The position numbers were made by a program, and so were the translations under genes. Below, piece by piece: positions 1-8,111 of a stretch of 64,000 nucleotides of DNA (position 1 is the stretch's first letter; the number at the start of each line of letters is the position of its first letter). The notes beneath the pieces were generated by a model that saw nothing but the letters and a program-made list of their open reading frames with translations, made no database searches and had not been told where the DNA came from. The DNA is from CAYQPF01 sp964419225 (GTDB lineage: Bacteria; Cloacimonadota; Cloacimonadia; Cloacimonadales; CAYQPF01), in assembly GCA_964419225.1 (NCBI GenBank), contig CAYQPF010000010.1, forward strand, positions 1 to 64,000. The letters are read 5' to 3'.

Positions 1-4
1 GGTA

Positions 5-1162
5 ATGATGATCAGGCGTACAATGCAAAATTATCTTATTGATGTTGCCAGAGGTTTTCCCGTAATAACGATTACCGGCCCTCGACAATCCGGGAAGACA
101 ACTTTGGCTAAAATGCAGTTTCCGGATTATCAATACTTTGATCTGGATGATCCTGAAATTAGGCTAATCATGACTGAAAATCCGAAAGCATTACTAAATA
201 AACCAGAAGGGAAATACATAATAGATGAGTTCCAACTTGTCCCGGAATTGTTGTCTTTAATAAAAGTGATAGTAGATAAAGCCCAGATACCCGCACAGTT
301 TATTCTAACAGGGAGCAATCAATTTTCTATGATGAAGGGGGTCTCCCAGTCTTTAGCTGGCAGAACAGCCATTTTTAGTCTTTTGCCTTTTGCCTGGTCT
401 GAAATCTACACAAATGCAAAACCAGATCTTGATGAAGCTTTGTATAGGGGTTTTTACCCTCGACTCATTACAAAGCAAATGAATCCATCGATGTATTATT
501 CCTCATATATCACTACATATATGGAACGAGATATAAGATTACTGTCAAATGTTCAAAATTTGGCACTGTTCCATAAGTTTTTGATTTTATGTGCTGGCAG
601 AACAGGGTCAGTATTAAATAAGGCTTCTTTGGCTAACGAGACCGGCATAGATTTAAAGACCGTAAATAACTGGCTAGCATTATTGCAGAGCAGTTTTATG
701 ATTTATCTCTTACAACCTTATCATGTAAACATAAATAAACGAATTGCTAAAACACCTAAACTTTATTTTTACGATACAGGGGTTGTGTGCAAATTGTTGA
801 GTATCCGTGACCAAAATGATTTAACGACTCATCCTTTGCGAGGTCAGATTTTTGAAACATTTGTTATTGCTGAGTATCTGAAAAGCTATTATAATAAGGG
901 TTTGGAAGCTCCTTTATTCTTTTATCGTGAAAACAACCGTACTGAAATTGATCTAATACTTTTAGAAGGAAACAATCCTAAACCTATAGAAATAAAATCC
1001 GCTCAAACTATCAATCCGTCATTTTTTAAAAACATTGATATATTTAGAAAAACTTTTAAAAAAAATATTCAGGCAGAATTGATTTATGGTGGTGATTTGG
1101 AATGGGAAAAAGATAATACTAAAATCAGACCGTATTTTAATATTTTATTACCAAATTTATAA
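5..1162 (+). CDS. AAA_14/DUF4143 family ATPase
   Basis: This is a predicted cytoplasmic ATPase of the widespread AAA_14 + DUF4143 type, whose cellular role is unknown. The Walker A motif GPRQSGKT is at residues 25-32, and a Walker B-like YIIDE follows at about 71-75. The C-terminal half (about 190-380) has the DUF4143 pattern: a winged-helix-like segment, then YFYDTGVVC and a PDDEXK-like stretch (ENNRTEIDLI...PIEIKSA). The length of 385 aa is normal for the family. Two ATG codons lie in tandem at 5 and 8, and the upstream region is outside the window, so the exact start is uncertain. These genes are often strain-specific singletons, and here too the gene stands alone with no obvious partner. 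Confidence 0.88.
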   Translation: MMIRRTMQNYLIDVARGFPVITITGPRQSGKTTLAKMQFPDYQYFDLDDPEIRLIMTENPKALLNKPEGKYIIDEFQLVPELLSLIKVIVDKAQIPAQFILTGSNQFSMMKGVSQSLAGRTAIFSLLPFAWSEIYTNAKPDLDEALYRGFYPRLITKQMNPSMYYSSYITTYMERDIRLLSNVQNLALFHKFLILCAGRTGSVLNKASLANETGIDLKTVNNWLALLQSSFMIYLLQPYHVNINKRIAKTPKLYFYDTGVVCKLLSIRDQNDLTTHPLRGQIFETFVIAEYLKSYYNKGLEAPLFFYRENNRTEIDLILLEGNNPKPIEIKSAQTINPSFFKNIDIFRKTFKKNIQAELIYGGDLEWEKDNTKIRPYFNILLPNL

Positions 1163-1234
1163 AACAAGCTTGACGTATTCTCATAATTTTCTTTTCAATT
1201 TTGTATTAATTAAATAAATCCTAAGGAGATAATG

Positions 1235-2353
1235 ATGAAACTACAAAAATGGCTGATTCTCACTGTTCTGGCTTCTCTAAGCTTGCTCATTTTTTTCAGT
1301 TGTGCCAAAAAGCATAGCTACACGATCGAAGGAAATATCAAAGGCTTAAAAAATGGCACGATCTACCTGATGAAAATTGAGGGTGGAGAACTGACCAAAG
1401 TTGACAGTACCCAGGTTATGAATGAAGCTTTTACCTTTAAAGGAACTGTTACTCTTCCTGAAATTCATGTGCTCAGTCCAAAGTATGGTGACTCTTTCCC
1501 AGGATTCTTTCTGGAGAATTCTCCCATAAAGATCACCGGCTCGCTGGATAGTCTGAAAGCATTGTCGATAGTAGGCTCTAAGTCACAGGACATTCTTAAG
1601 CAATTTAAAACATATTACAAAGATACGATGCTGAAATATCAAGGAATGGCTACTTCTTTGGAACAAGCTGAAAAAAGTAAAGACACAAAGCAGGTTGAAC
1701 TGCTCAATGTTCAGATTGAAGCTCTGAACAATGATTACATGAAATATTTGCGTACAACTGTCAGTGATAATAAGAAATCGGTTGTCGGGTTATATCTTCT
1801 GCTTTCACAGTTAGCCAATGATATGTCGGCAGCAGAACTTGATTCCACTCTGGCTACTTTTGATTCTTCTTTGAAAGCTTCTGTATATATGACAGAACTG
1901 AACAAGAAATTAACAGCGAAGAAGAATTTCGATATAGGTAAGCAGGCTCCTGATTTTACATTGAATGACCCCAATGGAAAGCCTGTTTCACTTGCTTCCT
2001 TCAAGGGTAAATATGTCCTTCTGGATTTCTGGGCATCCTGGTGCAGCCCCTGCCGTGGGGAAAATCCTAATCTGGTGAAGGCTTATAAAAAATATAACCC
2101 ACAAGGTTTTGAAATCTTCGGTGTTTCTTTGGATGATAGTAAAGATAACTGGTTAAAAGGAATCAAAGAAGATAATATTACCTGGACACAGGTTTCGGAT
2201 GTCAAGGGCTGGAAGTGTGAAGCTGCCAGGTTATACTCAATCGAATCAATCCCGGCCTCTTTCCTGTTGGATAAAGAGGGTGTTATCATCGCAAAAAACC
2301 TGCGTGGTGAAGAACTGGAGAAGAAACTGGCCGAGATCTACAGTAAGAAATAA
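1235..2353 (+). CDS. TlpA-like thioredoxin-fold lipoprotein with N-terminal DUF4369-like domain
   Basis: This is a membrane-anchored thiol-disulfide oxidoreductase. A signal peptide ends in a lipobox (IFFSC, Cys at about residue 23). The region at about 30-130 resembles DUF4369 (YTIEGNIKGLKNGTIYL), a helical linker follows, and a TlpA/AhpC-TSA thioredoxin domain occupies about 235-370. The redox motif is WASWCSPC (CxxC) near residues 268-274, with a cis-Pro segment IESIPASFLLD. Tandem ATGs occur at 1232 and 1235; AAGGAG at 1223-1228 is better spaced for 1235. The protein probably maintains or reshapes disulfides of periplasmic proteins, but its substrate cannot be read from the sequence. It is a single gene followed by a strong terminator. 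Confidence 0.88.
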   Translation: MKLQKWLILTVLASLSLLIFFSCAKKHSYTIEGNIKGLKNGTIYLMKIEGGELTKVDSTQVMNEAFTFKGTVTLPEIHVLSPKYGDSFPGFFLENSPIKITGSLDSLKALSIVGSKSQDILKQFKTYYKDTMLKYQGMATSLEQAEKSKDTKQVELLNVQIEALNNDYMKYLRTTVSDNKKSVVGLYLLLSQLANDMSAAELDSTLATFDSSLKASVYMTELNKKLTAKKNFDIGKQAPDFTLNDPNGKPVSLASFKGKYVLLDFWASWCSPCRGENPNLVKAYKKYNPQGFEIFGVSLDDSKDNWLKGIKEDNITWTQVSDVKGWKCEAARLYSIESIPASFLLDKEGVIIAKNLRGEELEKKLAEIYSKK

Positions 2354-2376
2354 AATTATACTAACAAAATATATAG

Positions 2377-2407
2377 CAGGGACTCGGTATTAGCGTCCCT
2401 GTTTTTT
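2377..2407 (+). terminator. Intrinsic terminator of the TlpA-like gene
   Basis: A 7-bp perfect stem (CAGGGAC at 2377-2383, GTCCCTG at 2395-2401) with an 11-nt loop is followed directly by six T, 24 bases after the stop codon. Confidence 0.85.
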
Positions 2408-2552
2408 ATTTTATCAGTTGTCCGTTAAACCCGAATATTGCAGTAGAATCTTTACAATATACCTGAAACCTGTATAGTTGACAGGCATCATTGGGAAGGT
2501 TAAACCCGCAGGCAAGTATAAGGCTGGGTAAAGGGACCTAGGGGAAAATATG

Positions 2553-2587
2553 ACGGGAGGGAAATGAAGATATCAAATCCCTCCCGT
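2553..2587 (-). terminator. Hairpin downstream of the GLUG surface-protein gene
   Basis: A perfect 10-bp stem (ACGGGAGGGA at 2553-2562, TCCCTCCCGT at 2578-2587) lies 19 bases past the minus-strand stop codon. The T tract on the minus strand is weak (TCATATTTT), so this may be a terminator or a transcript-stabilising hairpin. The rest of the 2408-2605 spacer shows no recognisable RNA element. Confidence 0.5.
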
Positions 2588-2605
2588 AAAACAGAATGCT
2601 AAGTA

Positions 2606-4327
2606 TTACTTTAACATCATGAGTTTATTGGTTTTAGTATATGAGCCGGCTTGAAGTTTACAGAAATAAACTCCGGTACCGCAATTCCTGTTACTTGCAT
2701 CTTTTCCATTCCAGACAGTATGATAAAGTCCAGGCTGGTGCTCAGCACTCTTCAGGGTTCTTATTTTTTCACCTTTCACATTGAAGATTTCCAGGACGAC
2801 ATAAGCTGGTGTGGAAACTTCATAAGAAATGGTTGTTGAAGGATTAAAGGGATTGGGGTAAGCAGTTTTGAGCAGAGTTTTGAGGGGAATAATATCAGAG
2901 GCAGGAGGAGCTGTTTGTCCAGTTTTGACAACAATTGGTCCAAAGGTTTGAGAGATGCCGTTCATTTCAAGTGATTCCAGCCAATAGGTATATTCAGTAT
3001 TTGTCTCCGTATTTTTATCGAGGAAATTATATGTATGTTCGTTAGAAGAGTTTTCTGCTTGGATCAAGGTGTTGGTTAATCTTTCAGAATTTGAGAGAGA
3101 ACCGTCCAGAGCACGGTAAACATTATAACCAAGGAGTCCGGATTCTGATTGAGTAATCCATTTCAGATTAACTTCGCTGGTGTTTATAACTACCGCATTG
3201 AAGGCAGAAAGAGTAACAGGCAGAGAAAAATCTTCAGCGTAAAAGGCTATTAAGCAGGGATAATTATAGTTATGATTTCCATCTATACCCCAGATACTGT
3301 TATTGGCTACATCATCATTGGGATTACCGATAAAATCCCAAGCTGCAGTAAGTCCAGGAGAGTCGAGGTCAGTGAAAGTTGCCACTAATTTCAATTCATC
3401 AGAAGTTTTCCCTGTAAGTCCTGTGAAAGCTGAATTTTGTTGACCATAGCCAAGAGGTTGACCAGCACAATCTGTAGCCCAGAAACAGTTGGAAATTGTA
3501 CCTTCAATGTAAGAACCCAGAAAACCGCCTGAGTTAGCACCACTAACGGATCCTACTACAAAGCAGTTTGTTATAGTACCATTAGTGCATCCGACAAGAC
3601 CGCCCAGGTAATAGCAATCACCGGTGTAATATACTTGACTACTGGTATAGCAATCAGTTATTGCTGAGTCCGCGGAAAGATAGCCTACCAAACCTCCACA
3701 GCAATAAGATCCGCTAACATTTGTTTCGGAGAAACTTTGACTGATATTTGATTCAGTACAGACACCAACAAGACCGCCAACACTTGCATCACCAGTAACA
3801 GAACCCCCTGTATAGCAGCGTTGGATAAGGGAACCATTTTCAATACGCCCTGCCAAAAGTGCACAATCAGATACATTAGTCAAGACGTTTCCCTCAACTT
3901 TTAAATCACTAATTGTGGCACCGTTGAGATATCCAAATAAGCTATAGCAGTAATTATAACCGATTTTGGGACCGTTTTTGGCGGTAATTTGAATTAAAAG
4001 ACCCATAATTTTATGCTGATTTCCATTGAAGTTACCTTTGAAGGCATAATCATAAATAGGGTTATAATCATCATCATGGGCGTAAACACCGATGGGTATC
4101 CAGCCCTGTCCCCCATTATAAAAGACACCACCCTCGGCACAATCAGTCGTCAGATCAAGATCATTCATGAGAACAAAACTGGATGTAAGGTGGTTTCTTA
4201 CATCATCCAAGTGTAAAGAAGTAGTTATTTGATAAGGATTTCCCGGTGTTCCATTACCACCTGCAAAACTGAAGAGTGAGTAGGAACACAATAAAACAGC
4301 CATAAAGACAAATAAAGTTTTTTTCAT
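2606..4327 (-). CDS. Secreted GLUG-repeat protein with YPNPFNP-type C-terminal domain
   Basis: This is a cell-surface or secreted protein. An N-terminal signal peptide (MKKTLFVFMAVLLCSYSLFS) is followed by a run of GLUG-type repeats (GGLVG...ITDCYTSS) over about residues 120-290, which probably form a beta-helix. A fibronectin III-like segment follows at about 375-465, and the last 85 residues form a FlgD-Ig-like sorting-type domain (AYPNPFNPSTTISYE ... GVYFCKLQAG ... MMLK). In FCB bacteria such tails are annotated as type IX secretion signals. I chose the start at 4327 because AGGAG at 4333-4337 precedes it and it opens the signal peptide; an upstream in-frame start at 4381 would add 18 residues before the signal. 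A paralogue lies at 36855-39197. Confidence 0.87.
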   Translation of the reverse strand: MKKTLFVFMAVLLCSYSLFSFAGGNGTPGNPYQITTSLHLDDVRNHLTSSFVLMNDLDLTTDCAEGGVFYNGGQGWIPIGVYAHDDDYNPIYDYAFKGNFNGNQHKIMGLLIQITAKNGPKIGYNYCYSLFGYLNGATISDLKVEGNVLTNVSDCALLAGRIENGSLIQRCYTGGSVTGDASVGGLVGVCTESNISQSFSETNVSGSYCCGGLVGYLSADSAITDCYTSSQVYYTGDCYYLGGLVGCTNGTITNCFVVGSVSGANSGGFLGSYIEGTISNCFWATDCAGQPLGYGQQNSAFTGLTGKTSDELKLVATFTDLDSPGLTAAWDFIGNPNDDVANNSIWGIDGNHNYNYPCLIAFYAEDFSLPVTLSAFNAVVINTSEVNLKWITQSESGLLGYNVYRALDGSLSNSERLTNTLIQAENSSNEHTYNFLDKNTETNTEYTYWLESLEMNGISQTFGPIVVKTGQTAPPASDIIPLKTLLKTAYPNPFNPSTTISYEVSTPAYVVLEIFNVKGEKIRTLKSAEHQPGLYHTVWNGKDASNRNCGTGVYFCKLQAGSYTKTNKLMMLK

Positions 4328-4352
4328 AATACTCTCCTGAGAAATTTTGTCT

Positions 4353-4381
4353 TTTATAGAATATGTTGATTTATATGTCAA
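4353..4381 (-). promoter_or_regulatory. Sigma-70-type promoter of the GLUG surface-protein gene
   Basis: On the minus strand TTGACA (4376-4381), a 17-bp spacer and TATAAA (4353-4358) lie 25 bp upstream of the chosen ATG. The -35 hexamer overlaps the TGA stop codon of the upstream YhcG-type gene. Confidence 0.7.
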
Positions 4382-5064
4382 ATACTTTTTTCAGGTAAGT
4401 TGATTTTTTTGTAAGAGGGAATAATTTGATTTTGCAGAGCAGAGGGATTTGTAAAGGCAGGAAGATTTAAAAACTCCAGAATGTAGGGATCTTTGATAAT
4501 ATCCAAAGGTTTTTCAATGACCTGACCTTTTTCGGCGAGTTGTTTTATTCCTTCTTTATCCCTGCTGAGTGCCAATCTTTCATACAAGGCACTATCGAAT
4601 TGACGCTGAAACTCTTTCAAACTCCAGTTGTTTGCTGCACATTCTATTTCATAAAACCTACGCTCATCCGGATTTTTAATTCTCATAAGTTTGAGATAGT
4701 GTGACCAAGATAGAAGAAACTGTAGATTTTCAAATTCAGCAGAAGTCGTCTGCTGAATTGAATAAACAAGATAAAATGACCTCATCTGTCTTAGATTTAC
4801 AATTGAAAAGTCTTTACCGAAATTACTCGATAGTTTTAAGGCTAATTCCTCTAAAACCTGTTTCCCATATTCTGCTCGTTCTTTTCCCTGTTGTTCATCT
4901 TCAACGATCAAACGACCGATCTCGAAGTAAGTATAAACCATTGTCTGATTGATAGTGCGAACTACATTTTGTCTGGCTCTTTGCAGCAGATCTGCTATTT
5001 TAATATATAGTTCTTTGGGTGATGATGCACTGTTTACCAAGTCTTTAGACAGCTTTTGTTTCAT
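4378..5064 (-). CDS. YhcG/DUF1016 N-terminal-domain protein, probably truncated
   Basis: Residues 1-200 match the DUF1016 N-terminal domain: long helices, then TYFEIGRLIVEDEQQG, GKQVLEELALKLS, FGKDFSIVNLRQMRSFYLVY, LSWSHYLKLMRIKNPDERRFYEIE, ALYERLALSRDKEG and DPYILEFLNLP. Full-length YhcG proteins are about 340-370 aa and end in a PDDEXK nuclease domain. Here the frame closes about 25 residues after the DPYILEFL boundary, so the nuclease half is absent. The tail (TNPSALQNQIIPSYKKINL) does not look like the family. GGAGGAA at 5067-5073 supports the start at 5064 rather than the in-frame ATG at 5100. It may be a remnant or a stand-alone DNA-binding or regulatory half. Confidence 0.75.
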   Translation of the reverse strand: MKQKLSKDLVNSASSPKELYIKIADLLQRARQNVVRTINQTMVYTYFEIGRLIVEDEQQGKERAEYGKQVLEELALKLSSNFGKDFSIVNLRQMRSFYLVYSIQQTTSAEFENLQFLLSWSHYLKLMRIKNPDERRFYEIECAANNWSLKEFQRQFDSALYERLALSRDKEGIKQLAEKGQVIEKPLDIIKDPYILEFLNLPAFTNPSALQNQIIPSYKKINLPEKSI

Positions 5065-5213
5065 ACTTCCTCCAATATGAAATTCCCTCCAATATTTCAC
5101 ATACTTTTATATAATTAACTATTTGATTTCAAGCAAATTTTTAAAGTACATTTTGACAGGGATTATTTGTCTGAATCACGGGTTAAAACACGGGTTTTTC
5201 TAGACAAAAATCA

Positions 5214-5360
5214 TAACTACTCAGGTATTATGAAATTTAGATCCCTCTGGAGCCGAAATGGCTTCATTTCGGATACGTCGCTATTTTTCTCTTCAATCTG
5301 CGGATAAAATTCTCTCATTTATGGTTAACTCTTCCTCCTTATAGAATACCTGAGTAGTTA
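5214..5360. repeat. 147-bp palindrome-ended (MITE-like) element
   Basis: Perfect 16-bp terminal inverted repeats (TAACTACTCAGGTATT at 5214-5229, its complement at 5345-5360) enclose 115 bp with no ORF. AAAATCA occurs just outside the left end and again 3 bp outside the right end, a possible imperfect target duplication. The rest of the 5065-5439 spacer holds a fragment (about 5167-5198) resembling the repeat end found at 45430. Single ends of the element recur at 6843 and 57014. Confidence 0.65.
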
Positions 5361-5439
5361 CAGAAAATCATATTGACAAATCCCGGAGTGTATGTGAATT
5401 ATAATTAAAGAGTATTAATTAAATTATGGGATGGTAATT

Positions 5440-6114
5440 ATGCCAATTGATTTTAACTTTTTTTTCAACCAGGTTTTCAAGGAAGAATTTAAATCTTCCT
5501 ATAGTCAAATTCATATAAAGAAACAGATAAAACTACCTGCTTTGTTTCTTTGTGATGAAATAGTAATAAAGAAGACCAAAAAAAAAGTTATCTATTCAAA
5601 GATGTATGATTATTTGTTAATAAGTGCAAATCGGGAGACCATCAGAAATCTGGCACTTTCTATGCTTTTTCTGATGTTCGCAAAAAGGAATGAATGTTTA
5701 AAAATTAAGCTGACAAATCCAGAATCAGACATAAAAATAATTGATATCTCGAATCCACAAACTCACTCTATATTTTTCCGAGTGATGAATTCAGAAGTAA
5801 GAATGGCTTTGAATGAGTATAAATTTGAAAAAAGAGTACTTCGTTCTTCTGGCTGGGGGAAAGTTCAGAAAGCTGAAGATTATCCTGCGTTTATACTAAC
5901 AAAAAAAAACTATATTATAACTGAAAAAGATGAACAAATCAGAGATGTTTTACGGATAACTTCACAGATACATAGCTTATGTCTTTTTGCAGATTGTTTG
6001 CTCAATTTGGCTGCAAACAAAAAACTTCATGAATATGAAGTAGATTCTCATACAGGATTATCCTGCATGAGTTTATACGATTCTCTAATTAAAATCATGA
6101 TAAATGGAGATTGA
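5440..6114 (+). CDS. Protein of unknown function, first of two tandem paralogues
   Basis: I do not recognise this family. It is a 224-aa soluble protein rich in Lys and hydrophobics, with no signal peptide or membrane segment. It aligns along its length with the next protein: a shared N-terminus (M-x-IDF-x2-FFN-x-VF), YS-x-I-x-IK, P-x-LF, then YKF-x-(K/R)R and a segment (D-x-P-(A/S)FIL) in the middle, and V-x4-TS/TG ... L-x-LFAD/LLAD near residues 180-195. The start at 5440 is chosen because it matches the paralogue start; an ATG at 5431 is also in frame. The stop lies 1 base before the next start, so the two are translationally coupled. The pair follows a MITE-like element, suggesting an accessory insertion. 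Confidence 0.7.
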   Translation: MPIDFNFFFNQVFKEEFKSSYSQIHIKKQIKLPALFLCDEIVIKKTKKKVIYSKMYDYLLISANRETIRNLALSMLFLMFAKRNECLKIKLTNPESDIKIIDISNPQTHSIFFRVMNSEVRMALNEYKFEKRVLRSSGWGKVQKAEDYPAFILTKKNYIITEKDEQIRDVLRITSQIHSLCLFADCLLNLAANKKLHEYEVDSHTGLSCMSLYDSLIKIMINGD

Positions 6115-6115
6115 T

Positions 6116-6826
6116 ATGTTGATCGATTTCGACGGTTTCTTTAATAATGTTTTTAGAACTAAATTTAGCAATGCTTACAGCAATATTCTTATTAAGGAAC
6201 CAATAGAATTCCCAGATCTGTTTTCTATGGAACAGCTTGTAATCCATATAGGAAGACATGGGACTGTAAGTAAATATCAAAATTGTGCAGAAATGTTAAT
6301 CTGGTTTCAACAAAAGGAATCTTACAGGAATATGGGGCTTTTTATACTCTATTTTTTACTAAGAAAAGACCAATCTGAAATAACTATTAAAATAAAAAAT
6401 AAACAAAGTGATTTAAAAAAGATCATTTTTACAAAGCCGGATAAATGCTTCACATATAACTATTTAATCTCATCTTTAGTAGAAAAATCTTTTCATTCAT
6501 ACAAATTCAAAAGAAGACCTATCCATAGAAAAGCATGGGATTCTAACATTTCAATTGAGGATACGCCCTCATTTATTTTAAAAGATAATGCTAAACTTGC
6601 TTCTACAGAAAAAGACATAAAAAATGTTCTTTATATTACTGGAAGCGAAAATGCTCTGATTCTTTTAGCTGATACATTTTTAAATGCTTCCTTAGCAGCA
6701 AATATCAAGTATAATTTTCATCATGAGTTTTATCTGGAGCCATTTCATGCATGGCAAGGGGCAGGCCGTTTTAGCTGCAGTATTCACTTTACCTTTCCAG
6801 GAAACAGTATGTGGGACTTTAGCTAG
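6116..6826 (+). CDS. Protein of unknown function, second of two tandem paralogues
   Basis: This 236-aa paralogue of the preceding protein probably arose by tandem duplication. N-terminal and central motifs are shared (IDFDGFFNNVF, YSNILIKEPI, YKFKRRP, TPSFIL, LILLADTFLN). The last 35 residues (EPFHAWQGAGRFSCSIHF...) are absent from the first copy. GGAG at 6105-6108 spaces well for ATG 6116, which also aligns with the paralogue; an in-frame ATG at 6104 overlaps the upstream stop. Function is unknown. The gene converges on the radical SAM gene, so co-transcription is unlikely. Codon use is as AT-rich as the surroundings. Confidence 0.7.
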   Translation: MLIDFDGFFNNVFRTKFSNAYSNILIKEPIEFPDLFSMEQLVIHIGRHGTVSKYQNCAEMLIWFQQKESYRNMGLFILYFLLRKDQSEITIKIKNKQSDLKKIIFTKPDKCFTYNYLISSLVEKSFHSYKFKRRPIHRKAWDSNISIEDTPSFILKDNAKLASTEKDIKNVLYITGSENALILLADTFLNASLAANIKYNFHHEFYLEPFHAWQGAGRFSCSIHFTFPGNSMWDFS

Positions 6827-6842
6827 ACTAAACTATAATAGC

Positions 6843-6855
6843 CTGAGTAGTTACC
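6843..6855. repeat. Single end of the TAACTACTCAGG element
   Basis: CTGAGTAGTTAC matches the right terminal repeat of the element at 5214-5360. It contains the TTA (6851-6853) that serves as the stop codon of the radical SAM gene, so an element end appears to have defined that gene's 3' end. Confidence 0.5.
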
Positions 6856-7918
6856 CTTTTGGTTTGAATCGGTCTGTGATTTTTTTAAGTAGGGCAAACT
6901 TATTATGCGTATAGTAGAAAGAATTATAGGCACAATTGGAATAACAATAAAGATTACAAAGTTGTGTTTTTTCATTTAGAAGATTTTTCAGTTGTTCAAT
7001 TTTCTCAGAATTTAAATCACAGAAATGATAATCCAATGTATCCATTTTCTTTGTACAAGAGCGGATATAGCCATTGGGAGACACATTAATCCAACCGTAT
7101 CTGGTCGGGTAGTTACAATTCCAGAATTTCTTATGGTTAATAAATTTGAAAATCCCTTTGAAATAATCATCAGGATCAATTATCGGGTAGCCTTCCGTCT
7201 TTTTGAGAAGAATGTAATCCACGATGTTCGTGAGCAGATCAAAGTCATCTTTGGTAAAATGAATATCTGCTCCTGTACTCTTTTCTTCGATATTGGGCAC
7301 TACATATCCCAGAGAGATCTGGACATCATTGTCATGTGCATATTCCAACAGAAGCTTGATTTCCTCAAAATTATTCTTATAAATAACAGCGTTAATTCTG
7401 AAATGCAGATTGTTTTCTTTTCGCTCACATTTCAAGGCAGCTAAAATTCCAGGTTGAAAGATACTGTTTTTGTGAGTGACAATATTTTCTTTAACACCAT
7501 CAACCGAAATATTTAAATAATTAAGGCCAGCCAGAGCAAGCTTGTGAATGGATAAATCAGTCAGTAAAGTTCCATTAGTTGTAATATCTGTGGTAATGTT
7601 AGCTTTACTACATTCTGAAATAGCTTGATATAAATGGGGCCAAATCATAGGTTCTCCACCTAAAAAGGTTATAAAACCACAATGTAACTCCACAGCTTTA
7701 GCTAAAATTTTCTCAAACTCGCCCATAGTCATAACATAAGAATTGTCTTTTCTTTGCCAGCAATAGCTACAGTTTAAATTACATGCATCTGTAGGAATTA
7801 TCCGGACAAATGGAGCAGTGAATTGAAAAGAACTGTAAAAGCAAGCCTGACAAAAAGTGTAAAATTTGTTTTCTCCTAAAGCTTGTCTGCTCAGAGCTTT
7901 GAATCTTGATAAATTCAT
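6851..7918 (-). CDS. Radical SAM protein with Cys-rich (SPASM-like) C-terminus
   Basis: This is a predicted [4Fe-4S] radical S-adenosylmethionine enzyme. The cluster motif CNLNCSYC (C46, C50, C53) is followed by the SAM-binding FLGGEP and by ITTNGTLL, the typical MoaA/SPASM-type layout. The last 100 residues contain further cysteines (WNCNYP, RSCTKK, HFCDL, LCNLYCYSNCAYN), consistent with an auxiliary-cluster domain. An additional CQAC lies at 23-26. The length of 355 aa fits. GAGGT upstream supports the ATG at 7918. The substrate is not evident; enzymes of this shape modify peptides, anaerobic sulfatases or small molecules. No precursor-peptide gene was recognised next to it, and its neighbours on both sides are repeat elements. 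Confidence 0.85.
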   Translation of the reverse strand: MNLSRFKALSRQALGENKFYTFCQACFYSSFQFTAPFVRIIPTDACNLNCSYCWQRKDNSYVMTMGEFEKILAKAVELHCGFITFLGGEPMIWPHLYQAISECSKANITTDITTNGTLLTDLSIHKLALAGLNYLNISVDGVKENIVTHKNSIFQPGILAALKCERKENNLHFRINAVIYKNNFEEIKLLLEYAHDNDVQISLGYVVPNIEEKSTGADIHFTKDDFDLLTNIVDYILLKKTEGYPIIDPDDYFKGIFKFINHKKFWNCNYPTRYGWINVSPNGYIRSCTKKMDTLDYHFCDLNSEKIEQLKNLLNEKTQLCNLYCYSNCAYNSFYYTHNKFALLKKITDRFKPKG

Positions 7919-7957
7919 ATATACCTCACAAATTTGAAATAATATTTAAGAAAATTA

Positions 7958-8092
7958 GCATCGATATTCAGGATAGACAGGATTTACAGGAAAATCCAAT
8001 TTCTAATTCTAATTCCTATATCCTGCTCATCCTGTTTATCCATGCAAATACTCTCTTTTTTCTTTAGCATCGATGTTCAGGATAGACAGGAT
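7958..8092. repeat. AGGATAGACAGGAT hairpin repeats, left flank of the GxxExxY gene
   Basis: A unit reading GCATCGATATTCAGGATAGA + CAGGAT (7958-7983) faces an imperfect inverse (ATCCTGCTCATCCTGTTTAT + CCATGC, about 8020-8045), giving an 88-bp hairpin. A further single unit (GCATCGATGTTCAGGATAGA + CAGGAT) lies at 8067-8092, next to the stop codon of the GxxExxY gene. Confidence 0.7.
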
Positions 8093-8111
8093 AAAATTCA
8101 ATTTAGATTTC

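Noticed and set aside
2408..2605. Riboswitch or structured RNA in the spacer.
   Set aside because: Only one terminator-like hairpin is evident; no known riboswitch core could be matched and no gene starts downstream on the plus strand.
5440..7918. RiPP biosynthesis cluster (radical SAM plus small proteins).
   Set aside because: The paralogues are 224-236 aa without a leader/core layout, are on the opposite strand, and no precursor-like peptide or exporter is present.
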